Shown here: positions 16,263 through 24,422 of the stretch, piece after piece
Numbering within the stretch: position 1 is the stretch's first letter
How the letters are laid out: every line of letters begins with the position of its first letter
NCBI GenBank assembly: GCA_002345925.1
Contig: DDWM01000072.1
Coordinates: 27,439 to 80,364 of the forward strand
DNA: 52,926 bases
Direction of reading: 5' to 3'
Source of the DNA: Actinobacteria bacterium UBA2286
GTDB lineage: Bacteria > Actinomycetota > Coriobacteriia > Anaerosomatales > Anaerosomataceae
The notes under the pieces: model-generated
Databases searched by the model: none
Told to the model about the DNA's origin: nothing
What the model saw: only the letters and a program-made list of their open reading frames with translations
Translations under genes and position numbers: made by a program

Positions 16263-16927
16263 TTGGCACCGCCTTTCCTGGACTTACGGATGTTGACCGA
16301 GCCGGGCTTGAGCTTCTTCGAGAAGTCCTTGGGGGGTAGGAATCTTGCGCCTACCCTTCCCTGCTCGATCAGTCGCCGCTGGATCCGGACGTGTGTGCAT
16401 TCGCGATCTCGCAGAACCTCACACTTCCCGTCCCACATGCCACCGCACGGTCCGTTGAGCAGACCCTTCGGGCAAGTCGTGACCGGGCAGATGCCCGCGG
16501 TCTTGTCGAGCACGCAGTCGCCACACATCTGGCAGCGCTCCTCGAACACGCCGTGGCGAACCACATTGCCGAGAAACACCGACTCCAGACCCGGAAAGAC
16601 CGGCTGACGTACAGAATCGGCGACGGTTTGAACGCCGGCTCCACACGAGAGCACGACGACAGCGTCGGCCAGATCCAATTCGCCGACATGCTTGCGCGTC
16701 TCAAGCGATGTGCCTCCGGAGTGACACGTCACTTCTCCCACGGCCCACCCGGTGACAGCAAAGCCGTCCTGCTCAAGTCTGGTCTTGGCCTCCAGGACCT
16801 CCTTTTCGCCTCCGGTACTGGCGACGGTGGCGCACTGGCCACATCCCATGATGAACACGCTCTTGGCGTCCACATCAACGAGGTTCTGTTTGATACGCGC
16901 CCAGTCGCGCGGTCTGGTGATGATCAT
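16259..16927 (-). CDS. metV: MetV-type methylenetetrahydrofolate reductase C-terminal protein
   Basis: A 222-residue cysteine-rich protein of the family known as MetV in acetogens, where it forms a complex with MetF. It has MGCGQCATVAS at the N-terminus, VLSCGAGVQT in the middle, and a dense cluster region CQMCGDCVLDKTAGICPVT followed by CPKGLLNGPCGG, enough for at least one iron-sulfur cluster. It probably relays electrons to the FAD of MetF. The ATG has GGAGG upstream and lies 22 bases after the metH stop. No HdrCBA or MvhD genes lie alongside, unlike the Moorella cluster. Confidence 0.88.
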   Translation of the reverse strand: MIITRPRDWARIKQNLVDVDAKSVFIMGCGQCATVASTGGEKEVLEAKTRLEQDGFAVTGWAVGEVTCHSGGTSLETRKHVGELDLADAVVVLSCGAGVQTVADSVRQPVFPGLESVFLGNVVRHGVFEERCQMCGDCVLDKTAGICPVTTCPKGLLNGPCGGMWDGKCEVLRDRECTHVRIQRRLIEQGRVGARFLPPKDFSKKLKPGSVNIRKSRKGGAK

Positions 16928-16949
16928 CGTACGTTCCTCCGAACGGGCG

Positions 16950-19364
16950 CTAACCCTGCTCTATCGCTTCTCTGACCACATTCACGCATCCCGGCGCATC
17001 TGCCGAATACCCCGCACCGATGGACGCTGCGTACTCGGCGGTCACGACTGCTCCACCGACGAAGGTAGGAACCTTGCGGGCCTCGGCAATGGCTTTGACT
17101 GCTGCCTCCATCGCGGGCAGCGTTGTTGTCATAAGCGCCGAGAGGCAGACCACATCTGCACTGAGCGCGGCCTCGGCAAATCGCTCAACCGGGACGTCGA
17201 CGCCAAGGTCGTCAACCTCAAAACCCTGGCTCTCCAACATGGAGATGCAGATGTCCTTGCCGATGCTGTGGATGTCACCCTTCACGGTTCCGAAAGCGAC
17301 GCGGGCGAGTGCTCCGCCCTCGCCTTCCGGCAGGTGGGACTTTGCTTTGGCCACCGCGGACTTCATTGCCTCGGCAGCTGCGATCAGCTGAGGCAAGAAG
17401 ACCTCGCCAGTGCCATATCCGTCGCCAAGGCGCTGAATCGCGGGCGTCAGCACGTTCGCTATCACCGCTCCAGGCGCCATACCATCGCCGATAAGCGCGT
17501 CGACAAGTCCTGGCGCGCTGTCCGCGTCGCCGCGCGTGATAGCACCGGCGAGTCGTCCTGCAACGTCGGCTTCCTCGGCAACCTGCACGTGGGCACCGGC
17601 CTGCGAAACAGGTGCGGAGGCTGCGGCGGGCGACCATGCAGCCGCGTGAGCGATCCATCGCTCCGCCTGCGTATCCAGGCCGAGCAGCGCATCGGTCGCA
17701 GCAACTGCGCGCATCGCTTCGATGTCGGACGGGTTGAGAATCGCGGCATCAAGCCCCGCGCCGACCGCCATCGCAAGATACGCGGCGTTGAGCGCAGGTC
17801 GACCGGGCAGACCGTGGCTCACATTGCTCACACCAAGCACGGTCGCAAGACCGCGATCCGCCGAGACTTCACGCACCGCATCGAGCGTTGTGCGAGCCGC
17901 AAGCGGGTCGGAGGCAGCAGTGAGCACCAGGCAGTCCACGAGCAGGTCACTATCCGAGAGACCTACCTCGTGAGCGCGCACCCGAATGCGGTCAACGATC
18001 GCGAGTCTCCCCTCGGCAGTGGTCGGTATTCCGTCGGCGTCCAGCGCCAACACGACCACTGCTGCACCGTATCGCGCCGCAAGCGGGAGAATCGCCGAGA
18101 GCGACTCCTCTTCGCCGTTCACGGAGTTCACGAGCGCGCGGCCGGGATACGCCTTGAGCGCAGGCTCCAGAGCCGCCGGATCCGTGTTGTCGAGCACGAG
18201 CGGCAGATCCGTCAGGCCGACAAGCGCGGAAACGGCCGCCGGAAACACACTGACGGCGTCCACTCCTGCAGCACCAACGTTCACGTCAAGCAGGCTCGCG
18301 CCAGCATGCTGCTGCTCGATCGCGAACTCACGTACGAGCGCCATCGAGCCTGCACGCAGCGACTCCGCGAGCGCCTTCTTGCCCGTCGGGTTGATGCGTT
18401 CGCCTATAACAGCTAGCGGAAGACCTTTGCCGAGACGCGCGATACCGCGCGGCCCCGCGAGAACAACGCCGGAAAGTCCCGTGCGGTCGGTTCGCACCTG
18501 TCGCAGCCGGGCAAAATCCGAGATCGCGCCGGTGAACGACGGAGTCGAGCCGCAGCATGAGCCAACCATTGACGCGCCTATGTCCACAAAGCGCGCGGCG
18601 TATTCGCCGAGCTCATCTGGCGTTCCCGGGAAGACGGTCTTGCCGTCTAAGAGCGTGGGTAGGCCGGCGTTCGGCTGCACGATGATCGGCAGCGACGTCG
18701 CCGCAGCCATCTGCTCGACCAGCGGCAACATCTGCTCAGGCCCGAGCCCGCAGTTCATACCAACCGCCGAGGCACCCGCTGCTTCCAGGATGACCGCAGC
18801 GGTCGCGGGATCGGTTCCCGATAGTTCCATGCGTCCGGATAGACCGAACGACACCGTGACGATCACCGGCAGGTCGCATGCGGCTCGCGCGGCGAGCACG
18901 GCACAGCGCGCCTCGGCGATGTCGGTCATCGTCTCGATCAGAATCGCATCCGGGCCGCCGGAAGCCAGTGCTTCCACCTGCTCGACGAAGTAGCCGTACA
19001 CCTCATCAAAGGTCGCACTGCCGAGCGGCTCCATCACAAGCCCGGTCGGACCGACATCGGCCAGAACATGCTGCACACCAGAGCGCCGAGCGATGCGTAC
19101 CGCTTCGCGGTTCAGCGGCACCACAGCATCAGCCAGGCCGTACTCGGCAAGTTTGGGACGCGTGCCCCCAAACGAGTTCGTGGTGACGCAATCAGCTCCC
19201 GCAAGCGCATAATTGCGATGGATTTCTTCTACGACGTCGGCGGCCGTTAGGTTGAGCTGCTCGTTGCACTGCTCGGGCGGTATGCCCGCGCGCTGCAACA
19301 TCGTGCCCATGGCACCGTCGACGACCAGTACTTCAACGCCCAAACGGCGCGCAATGTCAGGCAT
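16950..19364 (-). CDS. metH: Cobalamin-dependent methionine synthase lacking the activation domain
   Basis: Transfers a methyl group from methyl-tetrahydrofolate through cobalamin to homocysteine. The 804-residue protein has a homocysteine-binding barrel with zinc cysteines in MNCGLG (about 204) and GSCCGS (about 268), a pterin-binding barrel starting near GERINPTGKKA, and a B12 cap and binding domain with the DxHxxG ligand motif in GDIHSIGK (about 697). It stops directly after the B12 domain, so the AdoMet-dependent reactivation domain of the 1200-residue E. coli enzyme is absent. The ATG at 19364 has GGAGG upstream. The gene overlaps the preceding membrane protein gene by eight bases. Confidence 0.94.
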   Translation of the reverse strand: MPDIARRLGVEVLVVDGAMGTMLQRAGIPPEQCNEQLNLTAADVVEEIHRNYALAGADCVTTNSFGGTRPKLAEYGLADAVVPLNREAVRIARRSGVQHVLADVGPTGLVMEPLGSATFDEVYGYFVEQVEALASGGPDAILIETMTDIAEARCAVLAARAACDLPVIVTVSFGLSGRMELSGTDPATAAVILEAAGASAVGMNCGLGPEQMLPLVEQMAAATSLPIIVQPNAGLPTLLDGKTVFPGTPDELGEYAARFVDIGASMVGSCCGSTPSFTGAISDFARLRQVRTDRTGLSGVVLAGPRGIARLGKGLPLAVIGERINPTGKKALAESLRAGSMALVREFAIEQQHAGASLLDVNVGAAGVDAVSVFPAAVSALVGLTDLPLVLDNTDPAALEPALKAYPGRALVNSVNGEEESLSAILPLAARYGAAVVVLALDADGIPTTAEGRLAIVDRIRVRAHEVGLSDSDLLVDCLVLTAASDPLAARTTLDAVREVSADRGLATVLGVSNVSHGLPGRPALNAAYLAMAVGAGLDAAILNPSDIEAMRAVAATDALLGLDTQAERWIAHAAAWSPAAASAPVSQAGAHVQVAEEADVAGRLAGAITRGDADSAPGLVDALIGDGMAPGAVIANVLTPAIQRLGDGYGTGEVFLPQLIAAAEAMKSAVAKAKSHLPEGEGGALARVAFGTVKGDIHSIGKDICISMLESQGFEVDDLGVDVPVERFAEAALSADVVCLSALMTTTLPAMEAAVKAIAEARKVPTFVGGAVVTAEYAASIGAGYSADAPGCVNVVREAIEQG

Positions 19365-19695
19365 CCGAGTCACCTCCAGCAGCCTCAGCTGCAAGACTTG
19401 AGATGTACCGTCCAACGAACAAGAATCCGGTCGAGTACATGATCAGGAAGAACACACCCATCTGGATAGCACCATCGATGCCGAGCGTGGATCCAAACGT
19501 CGCCATCTCTCCGTTGGAGTACCCCATAGCCAGCGTCGCGAGCACGCCCGCGACCAGCAAGCCGAGTGATGCCCGGACCGTATTCCTCCCTGCGCGCCAC
19601 CCGGCCTTCCAGGTAACCGGGAATGCCACGATGACGAGCGCAAAAGATACGACCGCCACACCAAAGAGCGTCTGCAGAAATGCCAGTTCCGGCAC
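19357..19695 (-). CDS. Unknown small membrane protein in the methionine operon
   Basis: A protein of about 112 residues with three predicted transmembrane helices, an arginine-rich loop (WKAGWRAGRNTV) after the first helix, and an acidic C-terminal tail. I do not recognise the family. A GTG at 19695 with GAGGAGG five bases upstream is preferred; an ATG at 19722 with a weak site is the alternative. It sits between hcyB and metH and overlaps metH, so it is translated with the pathway. Possible roles include uptake of a precursor or anchoring of the enzymes. None can be supported from the sequence alone. Confidence 0.75.
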   Translation of the reverse strand: MPELAFLQTLFGVAVVSFALVIVAFPVTWKAGWRAGRNTVRASLGLLVAGVLATLAMGYSNGEMATFGSTLGIDGAIQMGVFFLIMYSTGFLFVGRYISSLAAEAAGGDSDA

Positions 19696-19729
19696 GGTTT
19701 CCTCCTCGTAGAACTCGAACATGAAACGC

Positions 19730-20137
19730 CTAGAATGAGAGCGTTATCGCCCGTCTCGGACAGGCTACCACGCACGCCTCGCAGTACACGCACTTGTCCT
19801 TGTCGAAGACGAGCGCGCCCGTCTCGGCGCTCATCGTGAGTGCGCCGGGACGACAAACCGCCGTGCACAGTCCGCAAAGCACGCACGCGTCCTCATCGAG
19901 GCAGATATCGGTTGCCGCAGGCTGCACGGTGATTCCCTCGGCCTCGAGGAATGCGACCCCGGCGTCGAAGGATTCCTTCGGCCCGGTGATCTCGAGCAAC
20001 ATGCGCCCTTCCTGACCCGGCTGGATCTGCGCGCGCAAGATGTTTGGCGTGAGATCGTAATCCTTCACCAGGTGATACGTGATTGGCTTGGTGGCCTGGT
20101 TCGGCGGGAATGTGAGGTCGAATCGCTTGCGCGGCAT
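19730..20137 (-). CDS. hcyB: NIL-domain ferredoxin, HcyB-type partner of homocysteine synthesis
   Basis: A 135-residue protein. Residues 1-75 form a NIL domain, a small ligand-binding module also found on methionine ABC transporter ATPases. The rest is a two-cluster 4Fe-4S ferredoxin with C85, C88, C91, C95 and C116, C119, C122, C126. The architecture matches MA1822 of Methanosarcina, the partner of MA1821 in making homocysteine from aspartate semialdehyde and sulfide. The ATG follows the hcyA stop directly (TAGATG). The ferredoxin presumably supplies electrons for the sulfur insertion step. Confidence 0.9.
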   Translation of the reverse strand: MPRKRFDLTFPPNQATKPITYHLVKDYDLTPNILRAQIQPGQEGRMLLEITGPKESFDAGVAFLEAEGITVQPAATDICLDEDACVLCGLCTAVCRPGALTMSAETGALVFDKDKCVYCEACVVACPRRAITLSF

Positions 20138-21310
20138 CTAAATCGCCTCCTCGTGGCGGATCTCAAGAGGCTTTACACCCTGCGAGCCCGGCTGCGGTAG
20201 TGGCTGCAGCGGCGCGGTAAGCGTGAAGCCCTTCTCGGCGATCCAGGTCTTGAGCTCGGACGCGATACGGCGTGCCTTCGAGATAGACGAGATCGGTCCC
20301 GCCTGTATCTTCTTCCCATCGATCTCGATCTCGCCGCTTCTGAGCTGCGCGTATGTCACGCGGCCAAACGACGGGCGGCTGCGGCGCGCGACGCCATAGT
20401 CATAGATCGTCGCCGTGATGTCGGCGTCTGTGAGTGCAAGTGTCGCTGCGATCTCTTCGTCGAGCACTGGAATCGGCACGCCAATACCCACAAACGCCGA
20501 GGTGCCGTAACCCGTGAAGGTCGCCGCCGAATAGAACTCGGCGCTCGCGTGCTTGAGGTCGGCGATGACCGCGAGCGTGCCCGCAGGTCCCACCGGGACG
20601 CCGTTGTCGTCGCGCGTCTGGTTCGGGTTGTGCTGCGTGCCCTCCCAGGCGATGTACCCCGCTGCGCCAGCGACGAAGATCCGGCTGCCCACACCGATCG
20701 TGCGATACGTCGGGTCGTTGAGTAGCGGCGAGAGCGCCCCTGCCGAGCAGTACGTCGCGTTGCCAAGATGCGGCAGGAGCGTCCCGAGGTACGTATGGAT
20801 CGCGCGATCCGAGCTGTTCACAGCTACCGCGTAGTTCTGGTAAGCGTTGCGCGGATTGAAGAAGTACGCCTGGTTGAGGTCTTCGAGCGTCACCCACGTG
20901 TCGATCTCGGTGCGGGGATAACAATCGGTGCCCTGGCTCTGTGCACGCAGCCGGACAGCCTTGCCTCTGATGAGGTCCTCGATGACGTGTGCGCCACCAT
21001 ACTCGATACCCTTCGTGCGGCTTGGCTGCGTGACGCCGAGGTACGTATCGACAGCGGCAAGCCCGCCGTACGCCTCGACGTCGTTGAGCGTGATCTCGCC
21101 CATCCGGATCGGCGGATCGGAGTGCCCGAAGTTGAGCACGACTCCCGAGGAACACATCGGCCCGAACGTCCCTGTCGTGACAACGTCGACCTTCTTCGCT
21201 GCTGCCGAGACACCCTCGTCTGCGGCGAGCACACCGAATTCCTCGGCGGTCATCACGACCGCTTCGCCCGATGCGATGCGTGCGTTGATCTCTTCTAACG
21301 TCTTCGCCAC
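20138..21310 (-). CDS. hcyA: L-aspartate semialdehyde sulfurtransferase (homocysteine biosynthesis, DUF39)
   Basis: A 390-residue protein of the DUF39/HcyA family, known from methanogens and anaerobic bacteria. With its ferredoxin partner it makes homocysteine from aspartate semialdehyde and sulfide, bypassing homoserine acylation. Conserved blocks seen are TTGTFGPMCSSG, SDPPIRMGEITLNDVEAYGG, SQGTDCYPR and GSRIFVAGAAGYIAWEGTQ; the cysteines in the first and third blocks are candidate sulfur carriers. A GTG at 21310 is chosen because GGAGG lies eight bases before it; the TTG at 21328 has no such site. It is the first gene after the T-box leader, whose terminator ends about 25 bases upstream. 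Confidence 0.92.
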   Translation of the reverse strand: MAKTLEEINARIASGEAVVMTAEEFGVLAADEGVSAAAKKVDVVTTGTFGPMCSSGVVLNFGHSDPPIRMGEITLNDVEAYGGLAAVDTYLGVTQPSRTKGIEYGGAHVIEDLIRGKAVRLRAQSQGTDCYPRTEIDTWVTLEDLNQAYFFNPRNAYQNYAVAVNSSDRAIHTYLGTLLPHLGNATYCSAGALSPLLNDPTYRTIGVGSRIFVAGAAGYIAWEGTQHNPNQTRDDNGVPVGPAGTLAVIADLKHASAEFYSAATFTGYGTSAFVGIGVPIPVLDEEIAATLALTDADITATIYDYGVARRSRPSFGRVTYAQLRSGEIEIDGKKIQAGPISSISKARRIASELKTWIAEKGFTLTAPLQPLPQPGSQGVKPLEIRHEEAI

Positions 21311-21332
21311 ACCAACCACCTCCAGCAAATAA

Positions 21333-21374
21333 CAAAACGCCCCCGCCCGGACAGTAATGTCAGGGCGAGAGGCG
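21333..21374 (-). terminator. Intrinsic terminator of the T-box leader
   Basis: On the minus strand CGCC-TCT-CGCCC-T-GACA pairs across a TTAC loop with TGTC-C-GGGCG-GG-GGCG, followed by TTTTG. The upstream arm overlaps the sequence needed after the antiterminator bulge, so it competes with the T-box antiterminator in the standard way. Confidence 0.85.
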
Positions 21375-21672
21375 TATTCAAGGCCTTCGCGGTACCACCC
21401 GACTTCGTCGCTTTCGCGACCTCTTCTCGAGCACGGGACCGGTGGTGGTTTCCGCTCGACGGGCGGGAGTGATTCGCCGAGGGGGTCCGATGCTCAATCA
21501 GCCTACGATAACGGGGGCGTCCGTCCGGCATTACTTCGCTTTCGCGTTTCCTCCGGATGCCTCAGGGGCCATGTTCTGCGGGTTCTCGGTCGCCGGTTCT
21601 CAGCTGTTAGCCGGCTCTCTGGAAGACCTAACGTCCGCGTACTCATCCCCATCAAGGGCAGTGCTATAAGTT
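21333..21672 (-). promoter_or_regulatory. T-box leader RNA, probable methionine specificity
   Basis: On the minus strand this stretch has all main parts of a tRNA-sensing T-box. A Stem I carries AGAGAG (21615-21620) followed by a GGCTAACAG...AACCGGC loop. A specifier region reads GAAC-ATG-GCCCCTGAG; placing the codon nine bases before the end of the CCTGAG block, as in the usual ACCTTTGAG, gives ATG (21570-21572), methionine. A GTCGC-GAAA-GCGAC hairpin matches Stem III. The antiterminator T-box GGGTGGTACCGCG lies at 21388-21400, and the base facing the tRNA discriminator would pair with A, as in tRNA-Met. A terminator follows. Uncharged tRNA-Met should allow readthrough into hcyA. The leader start is estimated from the promoter. 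Confidence 0.9.
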
Positions 21673-21678
21673 TCGTCG

Positions 21679-21707
21679 AGTCTACGGAGCGACTCGCCCG
21701 CTGTCAA
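21679..21707 (-). promoter_or_regulatory. Promoter of the T-box/methionine operon
   Basis: On the minus strand TTGACA (21702-21707) and TAGACT (21679-21684) are separated by exactly 17 bases, a near-consensus housekeeping promoter. The expected transcription start is near 21672, just ahead of the T-box Stem I. It begins only a few bases after the stop codon of the CWB2 gene upstream. Confidence 0.75.
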
Positions 21708-21709
21708 TC

Positions 21710-23875
21710 TCACTTCAGAAGCAGGTCTACTGCGCGGGTCACGGTGTTCGAGACCGACTTGCTACTACCGAAGACACGAATCCACCGAATCGAGCCCTTC
21801 TCAGAAGAAATGAGGGTGGACGTAGGCCCGGAAAGCGCGTCGGGTCTCGTCAACAAGAGCACACCTCCGTTGGCGCCTGTCGCAATACCGCCACCGAGCG
21901 CGTCCGGGAAGTTGGTGCCGGTGGCAAGACCGATGGTTCTGTACCCGGCGATGCCACTAGCCACACCCCAGCGCGCAACCGCAGCCGATGTCGAGTAACG
22001 ATCGGTGCCCGAGACACGTTCGCCGCTGCCTGCTATCACAGCGACTTGGGATCGCACGGCCTCGCTCACCGCGTTGCTGTCGCCAACCACCAACGCACTC
22101 GTCGCGTCGATGTCATCAAGCGCCTGCGCGGTAGTGGCGGGCAGTGCGGCCGGCTTTGTGAGCAGCACAGGACGACGCGAGCGCCACGCAAGCGGCGAGA
22201 CAGCCAACGCGTCCGGGAAGATGTCGCCACGGGCGACGAAGACGCCGCCGTCATACTCGGCACCGAGGCGATCGACGACCCTGCGCGCGACTTCGGCGGC
22301 GGTAGCGTAACGATCAGCGCCCGCAATGCGTACCGGCACGATTCCGGTGTAGCCCTCTACGCTGTTTGCGACTTCTGCAGAAACCGCGCTCTCCCCGCCA
22401 ACGACGAAACAGCGCGTCACCCCGAGTCGCCAGAGCTCATCAACTACTGCCGAGGGAAGCGAGGTAGGCTTCACAAGCAGCAGAGGTGCGTCATACGCGC
22501 CAGCAAGGGCGGCGGCGGATAGTGCATCGGGGAAGTTGGCGCCACTGGCAAGTACGACGACGTCGGAACCGTCCTTGAACGCTGTACGCGACGCCTGGAC
22601 TGCAGTCAGGTAACGGTCAGTGCCTTGCACGCGGGCGGTGGCGCGTTGAATCGACCAATCAATCCGGCACCCGCCGGGTGTGATCGGAGTGACTTCCAGG
22701 GCGTACAAGCCCTCGCCACCTGCCACGACGGCGTAAGACATCACTTTGGGATCACCGAAACCAGTGTTCTCCCACACGACGGAACCATCAGGCTCGTACA
22801 GCCGGGCGCCGATGTACGCGTCCGACGATGCGTCGATGCTCGCCTTGAGCGTATCGCCCACCGCCAGCCGGGCACTGTACACCGTGCGGGCGCTCAGGGT
22901 GCCATCAATCGGACTCGTGAGCAACGGCAGCCCCGGGCTGAGTCCTGGCAATGCCTCCCACGAGAGCGAATAGCCGCCGCTCATGCCGTCGGTGTAGACG
23001 TCTATGTAGTACTCGCTTGCCGCATAGTTCACGTTGTCCGGGTCTGGTGGCACGTCCACGGCCAGCGTCACCGACGATCCACTGCCCAGCCCGGTGACCG
23101 GAGCCGTCGTGAACCAGACATCGCGTGTGGGTTCGATGATTCCTGAGTTGTCCCATGTTGGAGGAAAGATCGCCAAGCGCAGCGAGTCGGCGGGATCATC
23201 GGTGGTCGCCGTGACGCGGAGCGTCTGCCCCGGCGCCACAAAGACCCGATAGACATCATCGACGTCGTTGAGCGCATCGACCGTGCCGGTCACTGACCGC
23301 GCATCGAGGCGTACGCCGGGGATGTTGCCGTCCGAGCGACCGGTCACGCTCCACGTCAGAGCGTACTCACCCTCGGCGTTGTCGGTGCCCACCACCACGA
23401 AGTACCGCCCGGCACCAAAGAGCGTCGAGGCTGTGTAGCAGATGTTCTCGGTGGAATCCGCATTCCCGGAGAACTGCACCCGCACCGGTGCCTTCACGGA
23501 GAGCGTATCGGGCGCAAGCAGGTAGACGTTGAAGTCGCCCACCGGACCGGTCAGGCCAAGCGTGATCTGCTCGCCGGGCGCCAGGTAGACCGAGTACACG
23601 TCATACTGGTCCTCGGGCGGGTCGGTAATGGGGTACGCGTCCAGTGTGCCGGTCACGGTGCGCGAACTGATCGGGTAGGTATCGAGCGAGATGCCGGGGA
23701 CTTCGTCATCCACACCCAGCACCCGCACCGCTCCCGGGGTGCCAAGAGACGCGGCCGAGACGGGACCGCGCTTCGATGCCTGCGTGACCCCGGCGCTCGC
23801 GGGCACTGCAACCATCACCGGAACCAGCGCGATCGCGAGCACAACCATCACAACTAAACGCAGCTTGCCAGTCAT
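21710..23875 (-). CDS. Secreted surface protein with PPC-like domains and three CWB2 repeats
   Basis: A 721-residue exported protein. Residues 1-28 form a Sec signal ending in a PASA cleavage site. Residues 50-415 look like successive beta-sandwich domains of the pre-peptidase C-terminal (PPC) type, with DVYSVYLAPGEQITL and DVYRVFVAPGQTLRV as repeat markers. Residues 418-721 are three cell-wall-binding type 2 repeats, each starting with a G-x-DRY motif and containing a NFPDAL or IFPDAL block. CWB2 repeats attach proteins to secondary cell-wall polymers. No catalytic domain is recognised. The ATG at 23875 has GGAGGG upstream, and the long N-terminal extension of the open frame is not real. Confidence 0.9.
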   Translation of the reverse strand: MTGKLRLVVMVVLAIALVPVMVAVPASAGVTQASKRGPVSAASLGTPGAVRVLGVDDEVPGISLDTYPISSRTVTGTLDAYPITDPPEDQYDVYSVYLAPGEQITLGLTGPVGDFNVYLLAPDTLSVKAPVRVQFSGNADSTENICYTASTLFGAGRYFVVVGTDNAEGEYALTWSVTGRSDGNIPGVRLDARSVTGTVDALNDVDDVYRVFVAPGQTLRVTATTDDPADSLRLAIFPPTWDNSGIIEPTRDVWFTTAPVTGLGSGSSVTLAVDVPPDPDNVNYAASEYYIDVYTDGMSGGYSLSWEALPGLSPGLPLLTSPIDGTLSARTVYSARLAVGDTLKASIDASSDAYIGARLYEPDGSVVWENTGFGDPKVMSYAVVAGGEGLYALEVTPITPGGCRIDWSIQRATARVQGTDRYLTAVQASRTAFKDGSDVVVLASGANFPDALSAAALAGAYDAPLLLVKPTSLPSAVVDELWRLGVTRCFVVGGESAVSAEVANSVEGYTGIVPVRIAGADRYATAAEVARRVVDRLGAEYDGGVFVARGDIFPDALAVSPLAWRSRRPVLLTKPAALPATTAQALDDIDATSALVVGDSNAVSEAVRSQVAVIAGSGERVSGTDRYSTSAAVARWGVASGIAGYRTIGLATGTNFPDALGGGIATGANGGVLLLTRPDALSGPTSTLISSEKGSIRWIRVFGSSKSVSNTVTRAVDLLLK

Positions 23876-23900
23876 GCGACTTCCCTCCGTCAGCCGAGCA

Positions 23901-24335
23901 TCATGAGCCGAGCATGACCAGTGCGTCTGCAACAATCTTCTCGTGGTCGAATGCCAACGAAGGAAGCGCGTCCACCGCGAACCAGCGCGCCTCAGCTGCA
24001 TCATCCCCGCCTAGAACCGCCGGTGCGTCGCCATCGATAAGCGCGACATATGCGGTCGACACCGTCCACCCGCGCGGGTCACGCCCGCGCTCCCCGTACA
24101 CGCCCATAAGCACAAGCGTCGAGGTCAAAGCGAGTCCGGTCTCCTCGGCAAGTTCACGGCGTGCAGCGTCCTCGGGGCGCTCAAACGGCTCGATGAAGCC
24201 ACCGGGCAGCGCCCAGGCACCGGCATAGGGGTCTTGTCCGCGCTGGATAAGCAGCACTTCTCGGCCCGAAGGAGCGCCTCGAAACACGACTGCGTCGCTG
24301 GTCATAGCGGGCTTTTCATACACGTGTTCGTCCAT
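23901..24335 (-). CDS. Nudix hydrolase
   Basis: A 144-residue Nudix protein with the full Nudix box from G46 to L68 (key residues R60, E61, E64, E65). The overall pattern, an early LLIQRGQDPYAGAWALPGG, resembles ADP-ribose pyrophosphatase or NUDT1-like members; the substrate is uncertain. The ATG at 24335 has poor Shine-Dalgarno spacing but a TAGATT box exactly six bases upstream, so a leaderless transcript is likely. It is divergent from the EamA transporter gene and 25 bases upstream of the CWB2 gene. Confidence 0.9.
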   Translation of the reverse strand: MDEHVYEKPAMTSDAVVFRGAPSGREVLLIQRGQDPYAGAWALPGGFIEPFERPEDAARRELAEETGLALTSTLVLMGVYGERGRDPRGWTVSTAYVALIDGDAPAVLGGDDAAEARWFAVDALPSLAFDHEKIVADALVMLGS

Positions 24336-24341
24336 GCCCTC

Positions 24342-24347
24342 AATCTA
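24342..24347 (-). promoter_or_regulatory. Candidate -10 box (TAGATT) of a leaderless Nudix transcript
   Basis: TAGATT on the minus strand fits TAnnnT and is followed by exactly six bases before the ATG at 24335, putting the predicted transcription start on the start codon. No strong -35 is visible. Confidence 0.45.
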
Positions 24348-24422
24348 CCCGAACTGGTGATATTCGCCCACTCCCGGCGGGTGTATCCTTTTCCGACATC
24401 CACACACGGTCGAGGAGTGACG

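Noticed and set aside
16752..18416. 554-codon plus-strand open frame.
   Set aside because: It is antisense to metH and metV and has no domain character.
21570..21573. Histidine (CAU) reading of the T-box specifier.
   Set aside because: Spacing to the CCTGAG block and the methionine genes downstream favour AUG, though a one-base shift cannot be excluded without an alignment.
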